A stretch of 64,000 nucleotides of DNA from Hepsetus odoe (lineage: Eukaryota; Chordata; Actinopteri; Characiformes; Hepsetidae), in the NCBI GenBank assembly GCA_017165825.1, contig CM029378.1, positions 14,074,908-14,138,907 on the forward strand. Direction: 5' to 3'. The notes beneath the pieces were generated by a model. It worked only from the letters and a program-made list of their open reading frames with translations. It made no database searches and had not been told where the DNA came from. The position numbers and the translations under genes were made by a program. Shown piece by piece: positions 1-13,517 of this stretch. Every line of letters starts with the position of its first letter. Position 1 is the stretch's first letter.

Positions 1-476
1 AGAAAAGCTAAATCAGGTTAGTCTGACTTCATCCCTCGCCTCATGGAGCAACTCACTGGGTTGGATGTCCTACTGAGGAGCAGCCCGGCCCTTACTGGCA
101 CTCTCCCCCTCTGCTGGTGTTTGGGATATTCCTGTCTGCACTCTCTGCGTGGAATGACTCAGGCTGGGTGAAATGGGTCTGCAGAGAAAAGGCCCTTGGT
201 ATTTAGGGCCCCTGGCTTTTCACAAGCACACTTCCTGCCTGACCTTCTGCCTGAACTATGAGTGTGGTGAGTGTGAGATCATGCACACCCATGCAAGCTT
301 GTTTTCTTTGATTCTCATGACAGCATGACTGTCATGAGCATGGCTATGTTGGAAAACAAGAGAAAAAAGAGAAAAAATAATCTTGGCAAAGAAATATTTT
401 TTTGGTTTTAAGGTTAGGATAATATATTTAATTAAAAATAAAATGCATATATAATGTATATAGCACTGCAGTAAAA

Positions 477-482
<6 letters not shown>

Positions 483-526
<44 letters not shown>
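483..526. repeat. (TG)n microsatellite
   Basis: About 22 uninterrupted TG units, followed by a CG/CA-rich edge. Confidence 0.97.
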
Positions 527-530
<4 letters not shown>

Positions 531-1388
531 TGCACGCACACTTGGGCAGCTGGGCATAGAGATGAGATGCCCTAGATTTACAACATGCCAAACAACGCCA
601 CTCCCTGTGTGTGAGCAGTGTGCTCTGAACCATACACTTCCTTAGAACTTCTATACGTCCTTCAGCTCACACACATCTCTCTCTCCCTCTTACTTCTCTC
701 TTCCATCCCCCTCTGTTGCTATTGTGTTCATCATCACGTCGCGTGGATGCACCGTATGTAAGGCTACTATGACAAAGTTAGGAGATGTGTTTTATGTTCA
801 AGGGAGCTGTCGTGGGGCATTTACTGTAGTATTACATACAGAGACAAAATGCCTTCATGAAGCATGATTATCACAAAGAATGTGAAGAATGGCTATTCTT
901 TTTGAGATTTTGAAAATCTGGTCCCATGAAAGGCAAGGGATGAATATTCATGAGGACCCTCAGGGATGGATCTCTGCTTCACTGCTGCGTATCTGAAAAC
1001 TAAAAATAAAAGACAAAAAAAACTACAATGGTAAAAATACTGTAGGACTCAGTCCTACACCATGTGTGGACCTTCTGCCAGCTACAGCATGTGTCTGAAC
1101 ACACACTGACATGTGGAATCACGTCCCACTTGCCTACTCTTCCACATCTGCACCTGAGCATCACAGAGGCAATACAAATCATGCAGCCATTTGATCTGAA
1201 TACACCAACTCCATTAGACTGCCTTTTTAAAAAGCACTGCATGAACTGCATGAATTATTTTTTGTACTTACTAATTAATTAGCTAACTTCCAACTGAAGC
1301 GTCTGGTCAATTAACTGAAAAAATTTACACATAGTTTATCATTGCATTCATTATATGATATAAAGGTTTATCACATAAAGCACCTTAT

Positions 1389-1389
<1 letters not shown>

Positions 1390-1426
<37 letters not shown>

Positions 1427-1427
1427 T

Positions 1428-1494
<67 letters not shown>

Positions 1495-1495
1495 G
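1390..1495. repeat. (GATA)n array
   Basis: About 26 tetranucleotide units of ATAG/GATA phase with a single interruption (attgatag) near 1425. Confidence 0.97.
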
Positions 1496-2149
1496 TGATT
1501 TTTTTATCATATGTGTAATGTGTAGTGAAACGTCTAACATAACAAACATTACATCCCGTAGTTTTCTTAAAAGGTGTGGCACTATAAGCTATAACATTCT
1601 GTAAGCGTAAGGTGGGTTAGGCCGTACATAAAGGCGGAGCCGGGAGTCTGCAACTGAACTTTATTATACATGACGATAAACGTGAACTCACACAAACAGG
1701 GAACTCAGAGTACTACAAACAGTCACCCAGTGTGGAATCCAAATGATTGACGCTCTGCTCTGACTCACTGGGATCTTTATACCCTTTAGCAAATAAGGCA
1801 CACCTGATGTCCTAAAGAAGTGCCAGGTGCACCCAGTCAGAGCAATGCACCGCAAACCATGACGCATTCATTACCAGATATCATGATTTGATCCATGCTA
1901 CAGCAAATTGAGACATTAATAAGGTTTATTATTTTTGCCTGACCTGAAATACTGGTTATTCTGAGTGTATTTTGTTGGAGGGTTGTCTGGAAACTGGACC
2001 TGCTTCTATCCCAATATAGAATTTAGTCCAAAATTAATCTCAATCATTAATGAAACCTGCAAAACTTAATGATCAGGATGCTGAAAGTTTACAAGAAATG
2101 TACTGATAATTTGAGATGTTAAGTTATAAAAAATGAAGAGACTCTTCTT

Positions 2150-2640
2150 CTTCTTTTTTCGGATGCTCCCATTTAGGGGTAACCTCAGCAAATCATCTGT
2201 TTCCATTTCTTCATGACCTCTGCATCTTCCTCATCCAAACCAACCACCTGCATGTCCTCTCTCACCACGCCCATAAACCTCCTCTTTGGTCTTCCTCTTT
2301 TCCTCTTTCCTGGCAGTTCCATTTTCAACATCCTCCTCCCAATATAATCCTCGTCTCTCCTCTGGACACGTCCAAACCAGCGCAACCTTGCTTCTCTAAC
2401 TTTGTCTCTAAAATGTCTAACCTGAGCTGTTACCTAAAATACTAATTTCTAACCCTGTCCATCCTTGTCACACCCAATGAAAATCTCAGCATCTTTAACT
2501 CTGACACTTCCCGCTCTGCCTCCTATCTTTTTGTCAGTTCCACTGTCTCCAACCCATACAACATAGCTGGTCTCACTACTGTCCTGTAAACCTTCCCTTT
2601 TACTCTCACTGGTACCTGTCTGTGAAAAATCACTCCAGCC
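2150..2640 (-). mobile_element. RTE-like LINE, 3' coding end relic
   Basis: The minus frame at 2385-2185 reads MRWFGRVQRRDEDYIGRRML, then KRGRPKRRFMGVVREDM, the C-terminal end of a fish non-LTR reverse transcriptase protein, probably RTE clade. The preceding segment (2640-2450) is frameshifted. Confidence 0.75.
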
Positions 2641-3688
2641 ACTCTTCTTCAAAAATAAAGAGACGGAATAAACCAAGTGTAAGGCATATTTATGCCTGGG
2701 TGTAGTTTGAAACAGAAGGGATATTTTGAACAGAAGGAGTTATATCTCGCATGTATGGTTGACATGTTACTAAAGTTGTAGAACATGATTTTAATTATGC
2801 CTCAACTCTCCAAATAAATTAAAACTAATGTTAAGTTGTTCCGCCATCACAGCTCCTGGGTTTTGAAAAGATTACTTTAGGGCAATGACAGGTAGAAAAA
2901 GTGTATACTCACTATAATATTAGTCTTCAGAATGTAAACATTAAAAATGTATCTAAAGTATTTACCTTAGGTTTTGTAGAGTAGAAGATGACTGTTAATC
3001 TGCAATGTAAATCGTTAATCGTTACTAATTGTTACTTGGTAATCAGTGCTGAAATGAATGATACAGCATTTGTGAAAATGCTGTGCTGTATCCCATGCCA
3101 CTTTCATACTTTACAACCTACATTTTTGAATACATGCCTAGTGTTTATGTACTTTTTACATAATATTTAGTGTGGTAGTATGCATGCTGAAATACAGCCT
3201 CGATCTAAGTCAGATTGTTCCATTTTAACTAACTGTTAACTGTTATAATTGGTATGGAAAATGAGATGGGCCATGAAACGTTTGCCAGACGAAATCACAT
3301 TGACATTGCAACAGTTTCATAGCTCTGTCAACCCTGGGGGGGAATGTTCAAGCTTATTCCCCTGACATAGTACAAAAGATGGAAAATCACCCAGAACAGG
3401 AAGAAAGTCCATCACAGAGCAGATACACACACAAACACAGTTATGCCTTGGGGCATGCCAAGGGACTATTTAGCATCTCCAGTTCAAAATATGTTCATTT
3501 TTTTTAACTGTGGGAAGAAATTGGAGCACCTACAGTTAAACCACATAGAATGAACCCAGGATGTCCCACAACTGAACTGAACTTTTTTTTTTTTTTACGA
3601 AAGCACACAGCTACAAAGTTCAGGGTTTATTTGCTGATGTTCATTTGCAAGGATTCATACATTCACCTTTTTGCTTTTTTTGTCTTCA

Positions 3689-3920
3689 TAGAAGTAGTGA
3701 CGTAGTGGTTAGGGTCTAGGCCCCATAATCAGAAGGTTGTGGGTTTGAGTCCCAGACATGTAGGTTACCATGAGGTAACTTTGAGTAAGGTTCTGTCTCC
3801 ATCACTGCTTCCTAGGTGCTGATTATGCCTGCCTCTACAGAGCTGTGATGAGTTAAATGCAGAGAAGCATTTACTTGTGGTTCACTGTGTGCTGTGGTAT
3901 CAGTCACTTCCAGTCACTTT
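3689..3920 (+). mobile_element. tRNA-derived SINE, type 2, diverged
   Basis: A decayed head (gtagtggttagggtc, gggtttgagtccc) is followed by the gagttaaatgcagag and ggttcactgtgtgctgtg modules of type 2. Confidence 0.75.
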
Positions 3921-4778
3921 GTAAAAGTGTTGCACAAGCATAGAATACACAGTGTTTCTGGTTATCACAATAACTCTGTAATTGCAACATGTACAAATGA
4001 AGCCTAACCCTGATGGGATTTGTGATAATGTACGCCCTCTCCAAATCTATTGCTTAATTTTTGATGTTTGTTGCAGGTACAGCATTAACATTAGCATCTT
4101 TCAAATGAAACACACGGATAACTGTTCCGTAACCCTGAGACACAATACAAAAACTGTCTGATGTTTTTCTTCATTCATGTCTGCTTTTCAAATTTGGTGC
4201 AGTGCAGAATAGTGAATCAGTAACTTATCAGTATTTTAAATGCAGAGTGATTATAAAATGGTGTAATTAAAGCTATGTTTGGGATGCCAAAAAATATCAT
4301 AAGCCCTCCAGCAAAACAGAAAATGTGAGAAGAATGCAGGAAATAGGCTCTTTAATTCATTACCTGCATCAGTTACTCAGACAAGAGAGTTTGTTTCTCT
4401 AAACACAGTCAGAGTCAGACTTCCCAAAGAAAAACAGAAAATCAGGGACAAAGCAGGTTATAAGTATTAGTAAGCCACCACGAAAGTGAGCATATTCGAA
4501 AAAGTGCAATGCGACTGTTTGCCCTCTTTTCAGTTGAGTGATTTTATCCCATGATGAAGGGCATACATGCGTACAGCTACTAAATGTGAAAAGAGCAACA
4601 GACTGTTTGTTTCTTCCATCAATCCATTCCCCGACATCGACTATTAAAGTGCAGGTTCATTGCGGCAAAATCAATAATATATCACTCTATATATTTAAAC
4701 ACAGCAAAGAGAGTGACCCCATCAATATTTCAGCTCTCTGTTATACTGTCCAAATATCTGGCTCTTGCATGCATGCAT

Positions 4779-4781
<3 letters not shown>

Positions 4782-4827
<46 letters not shown>
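4782..4827. repeat. (CA)n microsatellite
   Basis: About 23 CA units preceded by (gcat)3. Confidence 0.97.
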
Positions 4828-4829
<2 letters not shown>

Positions 4830-4992
4830 CATAAGCATAGAAAACATCCTGCACAGACAAGCACTTAACTATCCCAAACCAGTGCAGAGGAAGTGCATCT
4901 AATGCATACAGTTCTGTGTGTCTGTAAGTAGATGGATGAAAAGAGAATGCAAAACGAGTTGTGCTCGAGGCACCTATGTTTAAATTCAGCAG

Positions 4993-4994
<2 letters not shown>

Positions 4995-5054
<60 letters not shown>
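4995..5054. repeat. (TG)n microsatellite
   Basis: Thirty TG units, then a (gggt)n/gtgtct cryptic stretch to about 5110. Confidence 0.97.
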
Positions 5055-5056
<2 letters not shown>

Positions 5057-5240
5057 GGTGGGTGGGTGGATGTATGGGTGGCTGGGTGGGTGTGTCTGTG
5101 TGTGTGTGTCTGAATAGAGAGGAATGAGGAGAAGCTTTAACACAGAAAGATGAAATGAAGAAAAATCGAACAGTCTGCACACACAGCAGTGTATGATTCA
5201 CACGACCCCCTCTTTTTGCTCAAGCATCTCAGACAGACAG

Positions 5241-5258
5241 ACACACACACGCACGCAT

Positions 5259-5310
<52 letters not shown>
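5241..5310. repeat. (CA)n microsatellite
   Basis: CA units with an early gcacgcatg interruption; the clean part is 5261-5310. Confidence 0.97.
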
Positions 5311-5313
<3 letters not shown>

Positions 5314-8300
5314 TTTAGTGCCAGTTACGGCACTGAGACATCAGAGTGTGTTATAAACAATGACATACTAATGCACCGGTTTGTGCCTCTAGTACTGGAT
5401 GATCTGCGTGATTCTTGTGAGCTGTTCTCTCTGCTGCTGTGTTATGAGGTACACTAGGTTACAGTGAGTCACACAGGGATCATGCACATCCTCTTGTTGT
5501 GGTCATGTATTGTGTGGTTTAGGGCATTAGTGACTGCTGATCAGCTGGAGTGAGGTAATGCTGCAATGGCATGCACAACCTCTTCACCTTGTGCAACTGC
5601 AGGCACTTCTCATATGAATTATGGGACATGGGTGGGGTGATTCAGATGAGGTGAACAGATTATTGTCGTGGCAACCTATCCTCTTCTGCATCCTCACTGT
5701 GATTCTGAAAAAGCAACAGTCTTGGTAACCCTCTTAAGTAACACTTAACAAGCCATCATGTGCATCAATAGAGGATCTTCAAGCCTTCAAAATAAACCAG
5801 TTTGTCCTGAGTGTGGACAACAGATTAGGCACAGGGACCTAATAAAATGTAATATTTTATTATGTAATATATCAAAGTAATATTTTGTGCTTGTAATGCC
5901 ATGGTTTATGCATATCTATAAATATTTATTTATTGTTAGGTTTTATGAGTCATGGTTACTTTAGCGGTAAGTCTGATTCAAGAGCACCACCATGTGGTGG
6001 TGGTTTAATAGAAAGAAGAATAATCTGTCAAGTATCTGTAAAATATTTGTTAAGGTTTTAATAAAAAGTTTGATAATGCAACATTTACATAAAAGAAACA
6101 GACAGGTTACTAGTTTTCAGTACAAAGATTTTATTTCCCTGCAACATCAACTTTACATGCATAGTGGTCATGAGCTATATTACAATGACTATAAACTGAC
6201 CATCCCCATCACATATTTACTTGTTATTTTTCTTCAACAGTTAGAAACTGCTTTAAATTTCCTTCTAAATGAGCCACTTCACCTTATGTTACATTTGAAA
6301 AAAGGTAATGAACCAAATTTTCTTTTAACCATGTATCTAATTTCCATTTGAATAAAATGTATGAACACAGTTACTGTCAAGCAGAAGTAAACTGAAAGGC
6401 AAATCTGTGTTGTTACTATATTTTATCCATTTGGGGATTCATATTTAACTAACGTGAAAAAATGCATTGTGTTTTCAGTGACTGCATATGCTGTATTCTG
6501 CGTGCAATGGCAGACTGCACCTAAATGTTGCAATATGTTGAAACTGGAGGTATTACTGTGTGACGCACCAACTGAGTCAGGGCTGTTGTTTCCAAATCAC
6601 AGAATCTGAGAGAAACAGAAGTGCTGCCAGTCATGCTAACCCAGGCATAAAACAGTCATAAATTAGTGACCAATTACAATATTGTTCATCTTTCAAGACT
6701 TTGCAAGTTGGGAGAACTATCCATTGTAATTATCTAAATGAGTATTTCTGTAAAGATAATAAGATATGCTTGAATAATGCTATAAAATATAGTATACAAC
6801 AACACTACCATGCCAGTTCATTAAATCACAGCAATGCAAGTCAAAGCAACAGGAGATGTCCTTGGGTTTGGTTCTGCATACAGCTTTAACTAGAGGCAGA
6901 TTTACTGCTGTAGACATAAGAGAACTGCAATAAAGTTTTATGGTTCAATGGGCCATCAGCTGATTGTTTGTTTTTTTTAAGGAGAAGATGAAAATACTCC
7001 AGGTCTAAAAATCTAATTGAAAGAAAGGAACCACTTTAACCCCAGGTTCCTCAAATATATAGACAGGCATACATATCTTCACTTTCAGAGTAAAATCTTG
7101 CTTTCACATTTTTTTATTTTAAACCTGCTGCTCTTCGCACAAATCAGACTCAAAAGTCCATGATGTCCAGGCCACCTTGAAATAGTCCAAAATGATTTCA
7201 AAAAACTTCTCACTATATTAACTTAGACTGAAAGTTTGGGAACATTTGTAGTGTCTTCTGTACATTTTTTAGCGATACAAGATATTGCTCGATTCTAATA
7301 TTCATAGTAACTACACAATAGTTCATAGTTACTCAGTAACAGGCTGTAGCTTGTTACATTTATAACTGAATAACCCTACAGCAAAACTGGTTATGGTTTA
7401 ATAACATTCAAGACAGGTAAAGAGAACTATAAAACCATGTTCTTCAGAAAAACATCTTGCTAACTTCTCTACCTCACCCTGCAGTGGGTGCTGAAAGTAG
7501 TCTAAGCAGCAGTAACAGACACATTATGACAGTAAGAGTGTAAAAAGAAAAAGGACTTAGTTGCTTCTTATGAAAGCAGTGTGATGTAGCTCTCCTGTAC
7601 TTCATTACAAGCTGTTTTGTAATCAATGCATCGGGATCTTCCATGCATGAAAATCATTCTTTAGCTACACGATTAATCATTTGTCTTCATCTTTTTCTTT
7701 TATTTTTTTCACTACACAACCTTCATGCATGACTACTGAAATATTTAACCTAAAAGGGTCCTTTAAAATAATCAATGTTTACTGAAAGGAAAAAAAAAAC
7801 ATTGCTAATAAATTATGCATTTGTCATTTAAAATTCATCAGTAGGAAGACATATGCTAGTATCTGTAAAGCTGAGATATAACACCAATATCCACCTCTAA
7901 GAGGTTTAACATTCACAGTAAAAGAAAGGGTTTTCAAACAGAGGTTCATGTACATTAAGAAAACAAAGTCATAAATCTAGCAAAACTCTGCAACCCTCTG
8001 CAGCATAGACTCATAACCTTGGCCCTACAGACCCACTGCTGTGCACATTTAAGTGTTTTCTCTGTTCTCAGTACAAAGGATAAAGCCCATCAGCTAATTA
8101 ATAAGCCTTTCCTGGTCAGACGTGGGTGTGATAGAGAAGAAAAAAAACCACTTAGATGTGCAGGACAGGGCAGGGGACTCCACAACCAGGGTTGGTAATC
8201 TATGCTATACAGAATATACACAGTGCTGGAGAGATGGTTAAAAAATGGTTAATTATGTACACAAAATAAACACCATGGTAAGAAATGTAGACATTGCCTA

Positions 8301-8973
8301 TTGGACTACAGATCTGCAAAATTGTGCTAATCTCAGTAGCAAGTTTAATCATTAGTTTGTACATTTATTTGAAATTTGCCAGCCAGATTGTGCTCTCAAA
8401 TACTTGAATTCATACGTAAAATGGCTTCATTAATTCACATGCATAATTATGAAGTAAAGCATAACAAGAGGATGTTTCTCATCTCCTCAAATGAACATCC
8501 AGAGCAAGTATAGAATCACCTGCTGAAATGCAGCAAACCACAAAACACGACATCAGGCTGCTGAACTGCTCAAATTACAACAGAAATCATCCATATGATG
8601 CAACATGTTTAGCCTGTGCTAGCATGCACTGATATATTTATATTTATGTATACTGGAAATACATTAAATCTTTGGTCCTGCAATTTATTATCACTACATC
8701 TGAGGCCCTGCTATACATAGTGATGATTATATCTTGATGGAGATAACTATTTTACTATCGCATCTCCATTTGCTATTTCTATATTTAGTAATGCATTAAT
8801 AACATGTGTAGTGCTGGCAGGCAATTCACTTCAGACAAACAATCAAGCTATTATTTTCTGATTAAATTTGTTGACAGTTAACATGAAAAGAAATAAATGA
8901 ACGAATTTTCATACATTGTAAAAATGCAAAATTTTCCTACTTTGTATAAATGAAAAATTCAAACATTATATAT
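5311..8973. other. Intergenic stretch downstream of gabrp
   Basis: AT-rich DNA with only short chance frames. No exon with both splice sites and recognisable content, no RNA gene and no clear repeat were found. Confidence 0.5.
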
Positions 8974-8979
8974 TTTATT
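8974..8979 (-). terminator. Possible polyadenylation signal of gabrp
   Basis: The plus-strand tttatt reads AATAAA on the minus strand and is the first exact hexamer I found below the stop codon, implying a 3' UTR near 600 nt. Such hexamers are common in AT-rich DNA, so this is only a candidate. Confidence 0.3.
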
Positions 8980-9569
8980 GCCATTTAGATCTCAAAATTT
9001 TGATGAAAGTTTATGTAAAGCTTTACTGGAAAACAAAGGCCACATGTTTTGGGCATAAAAGTGTAGGCACATGTGCCTTCAAGGCACATGTGCACTCCCC
9101 CAAATGCCCTCACAACCCTAAAAAGTTCAAATTCAACCCCAGAAATGTGTGGCAAAAGAAAAAAAATGCTGAATGATGCACACTACATGCAAGAATCACA
9201 TGTAGCATCCAGAGGAACACATGCTGATAAAAAGTGTACAAACAGACCCAAACAGTTTAGGAACTGTTGAAGAATAAATATATTATTGCTGTCCGAACAA
9301 AACCTCGTATCATTTTTCAAAATTGAAATTTGAAAATGCCAGCCCAGATGCCTTTTACATCATGAGAAATTATCTGAACCAAAAGAATTGTCCAAAAACC
9401 ACTTGTTACAAAATGTCATGTTACTTAAACTTACGTCAAAAGATCGTTTTCCCTCTTATCCCAAAAAGCTACAGTTTTGGATAAAGAAGGTCCTGTTCCA
9501 ACAGCAACAGATATGCATTCATTCTCACTGGCCACACTCACTCTTTAACACGCTTCACAAAAGCACACG

Positions 9570-9908
9570 CTAGAAGTACAGGTAGTACGTCCAGTAGAGC
9601 AGGTTAATGAATATGAAGGAGAGAGGGAAGGTCAGGCGTGAGTAGTTGTCGATGTAGTGTGGATTTTCCACATGGCAGCAGTTCAGGAAGCACACTATAC
9701 GGCGTGCCACTGACAGGGACTTGGCGCAGCCACTCTGGGGCTGAGAGGAGGGCTTCTCCTCTTTACTGTCACTGGGAGAGGGGCTGCTGGTACTGCAGGC
9801 CCTGGACAACATCTCCTCCCTCTTGCGCGCCCGCAGAGCTGCAGAGCTTCCGATGGAGTTGACAATTCCATTCATCTCATCCTCACGCTCCTGCATCTCC
9901 TGCCCATA
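9570..9908 (-). CDS. gabrp: gabrp coding exon 9: cytoplasmic loop, M4 and stop
   Basis: This exon encodes residues 337-448 and the stop at 9572-9570. The M3-M4 loop is acidic, then Ser/Pro-rich, then basic with a Cys cluster (C409, C413, C414) just before M4. M4 begins after the IDNYSRL motif and ends in WTYYLYF, the usual aromatic end of the subunit. The acceptor is taken as ggttataag; another AG nine bases on would remove three residues in frame. The loop is specific to the subunit and hard to align. Confidence 0.9.
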   Translation of the reverse strand, partial: YGQEMQEREDEMNGIVNSIGSSAALRARKREEMLSRACSTSSPSPSDSKEEKPSSQPQSGCAKSLSVARRIVCFLNCCHVENPHYIDNYSRLTFPLSFIFINLLYWTYYLYF

Positions 9909-12900
9909 CTTATAACCACGAAGACACACACAAAAGAGTCGTTTTATGACTGTGCCTTCATAAAGACTCATTTACAGTACTGTGCATTTGGGCAAAATAC
10001 TTTGTGAGGAAGTAATGAAGCCATGAAAAATGCATGTGTATTTGCCTATAAAACACTATATCATGTTACACTAATTGCACATAAATATAAATATAATAAA
10101 TACAATAGTGTAACCAGGGTTGTGAATATGGTTAAACTAAAAACAGTTCACAATATATTATTTGTTATTCACTATTAATACATTTCTATTTGTATTTATT
10201 CTAAAAAACAAAACAATGGTCCTTAGGCCAGATAAAAGGCTTCTTGCATCATTTTCTCAAAAGCCTAAAACAAAAATGTCAGTTCTGATTGGCTGCCCTG
10301 TATCATGCCTCAATCACAGGGTACTAATGGTTGGGCAATATTGCTGAGGGTTAAATGGGTGGTAATATGTAAATGTGTTTATGTTTCCATACTTCAGTTT
10401 ATAGTGACATCACAACCATGATGGACTGAAAATTGTAGAAACAGCATGCTTCTCACAGTGTTTACCTGGTACACAAAGCCATCACATAGCTTTTACCAAA
10501 TGTTTTGACTGAGGCTCAGGCCTTTACCATTGTGCCCCCTGTGTATTGCTCTCACCCCTTACTCCCTTACATGCTCCCACAAGCTACAGGATAAGAAAGA
10601 AATCATTTCATTTTCCATGATCTGACTGTACTGAAATAAATTGCTAAAAGCTAAAACAGCTAAAATTCTGCTTACATCTGTAAATATTGCACATAATCCT
10701 TGGTTGTGATGAAGAAGAACACGACGATGATGATGATGATGATGATGGTGATGGTGATGGTGGTGAGGATGATAAAGACATTCAAAGTTTCATCTAGAAA
10801 ACAATATATTTTAATAATGACCATGAGGGTTTTCGTGAGCATTATAATAAATGTTTTGTGTAATTGTAATTAAAAAAATGTTTTTTAAAGGATTGCCTGT
10901 AATGAATTTAATATCTTACCATATATGCATTAGCAGCATTTGGCTGATGCAAGGTACAGAAATGGGCAACAGCATACTCGATAAGAGCTCCGAAGATGAA
11001 GCTGAAGCAGATGCCTAGATACACATCGATCGCTTTGATGAAGCAGTTAGCATTGGGCAGAGATGTGCGAGCCCCCATCATCAGTGTAGTCATAGTCAGT
11101 ACTGTGGTGACCCCTTTAGGAGAATAAACATGGGCAGAAGTGTTCATCATTCCAAGAAGAAAAAATGTAGCTAATGTCTCTACTGTGTATAAAAATTTAT
11201 ATGCATTGCAATAAAGAAATGGAAATTGTATTATTTCATAATATGTTTAGCAGAATAGATTATAGTGTGGACGGGACTTCCGTGTGCAGACCTATGCAGA
11301 TGCGAGCAGGAACTGAGGACTGACTGATCCAGAAGGAGACCCAGGAGAGGACCACCAGGGCGCTAGATGGCACATATGTTTCAAGAATGAAGTAAAGAAT
11401 GCTTCGCCTCAGCTGAAAGTGGAAGATCAGCTTTGGGTAGTTACCTGTAACAAATGGTTTCAGGTTACAGCTCCATTTGCAACCTCTGTGCTGCACTGAT
11501 CTAAAGGTGGCAATTCAACTAGTGATTTGGTTCAGTTTTATAATTCTGAGTACATTTTTATTTAAAGACATAAAGTCTTTGTCATCTAAAACACAAAGTC
11601 ACATTATAATGAAATTAAATTTCTTCAAAGACTTTATGCCTTTAAATAAAATTGTACCTGTACATTGTAAGAATTGTAATAAAATGTATTTGTAAAAATC
11701 TGACCCGGAAACATTTAACAATGCATTTGTATTTTTGTATTATCACAATTTGAATATTGTACAGTGTACTTTTTTCATTTTTAAATATTGTTTCCTAAAA
11801 ATCTTAATTGTGAATAATTGCTGCACAATTGGAGATTTGCACAACTGGCAATTAAAGCACAGTCAGCTCCATAATTACAGTCACCCCTTAATATAGATAT
11901 CTGAGGTTCCACACATTCAGCTCCCTTTTGTCATCTATCAGAACTACACACTTTATTTAACAGTGGGATTTTGAAAGTTCAAACATTTCTAATTTTACCT
12001 CTTCCCTGGTCAGAAGCTTTTAAAAGGGTTCCATAGGCTTTAAGCTTTGTTGGTATATAAGTGTGTACTAACTACAACAATATATGTGTGGACTAATATG
12101 TACACTTTTGAGGACATACCAGTCTCATAGACCGCCTCAGACTCTGACGTATAGTAGTCTTCTAACGTGTACTGGGCCAACTGTAGAGTATCAAGCCCGC
12201 TAACTGACTTGTTCCCCCGAGTCCAATAAAACACCACATCTTTCACGTTATAACCCCCTGCAGGAATAAAAGCACAGTGTCGATTAAAAACTAATTATCA
12301 TCACATTACTTCAGCTCTGCAAGATCGTCCTGTATTCGTACATGCAGTTCATTTTATTGCATTGTCATCTTCCACAAACTAAAAGTATTTAGTCAATGCT
12401 AATATGTACTTCATAAGTCATTCTTGTGCATAACACAATATTCTATTAAAAACACGTTAAAATTCTCCAATAGCAGTAATTAACAGCCAACCTGTAGGAC
12501 TAAAGGCACAGCAGAAGAGGGCACTGTTTAGACATCTTTTGCCTTTCAGGTGTTTCTGTTTGCATCTATTTACTCACAATGTTTTTGCATTAAGGAAACA
12601 GCTTTCCATTCATTTTCCCTATAATGTACATGCTATGCAAAAGCTGCTGGCTTGAGTTCCCCCTGGGCCAAAGCATATTTTAGTAAGAAAAAAGGAGGCA
12701 TTCATAATTGATCAGTTAAGGGTGAAGCAACTTAAGCATCCTTGCTTTTTCAGAGCACTGCTCCTTATTTATCTCTTCTGCATAAGGCATGTTGCTCTGG
12801 CTCCAATCAAACTGCAGAATCCGCCAGAATGTTTGGGCAGGAATGTTTAAAATGCTTGAGCACTGAGTTGCATAAGCACAGCAGAAAAAAATTACTGCCC

Positions 12901-13334
12901 AAAGCCAAAAATATATAGAATTTTTTGGAGGTGAGCAGTTGGCAGCGATATACTTGGTGTTTTTACAAGTTGCACATGTATCTGACATCTGACAGGTGTT
13001 AACCACTTGACTAACAATCATAGAAGCAGAGAACATTGAAAAAGTGCCTTATGGCCCCATGTGAACCCAGCAACAACACTCCTTACTACTTCAGGGTGAT
13101 TAAGTGGATTAAACTGTCCAACTGCTGAATGTGCAGTTGTTGAGTATATGAACTCAAATATGAAACTGTAGAAAGTCTGCCTTGCCTGTATGGAAAAAGA
13201 TTTGGTAACTAAGGCTTACAGCTTTCAAGCTGAAGTGTGCAGGTTTGTTTATCCATGGGGTACTTAGTTAGGTCCATACTGCAGGCCACTGTGGTCGTAA
13301 TTCTACGGAGAGAGATAGATTCAGAGAGATTCAA

Positions 13335-13390
<56 letters not shown>

Positions 13391-13475
13391 CGTCACTGTG
13401 TCTGCCATGACATGAAGACAGCAGATCCTCTATAAAGGAACTTTCCAGTTTAATCCAGCATACCAGCTGCTCAGT

Positions 13476-13517
<42 letters not shown>

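Noticed and set aside
256..633. 125-codon minus frame rich in His/Thr
   Set aside because: Most of it is a translated (CA)n microsatellite; no splice or domain support.
1385..1582. Minus frame with repeated YLSI
   Set aside because: Translation of the GATA array.
4538..5457. Several frames of HTHTHT or VCVCVC type
   Set aside because: Products of CA/TG repeats.
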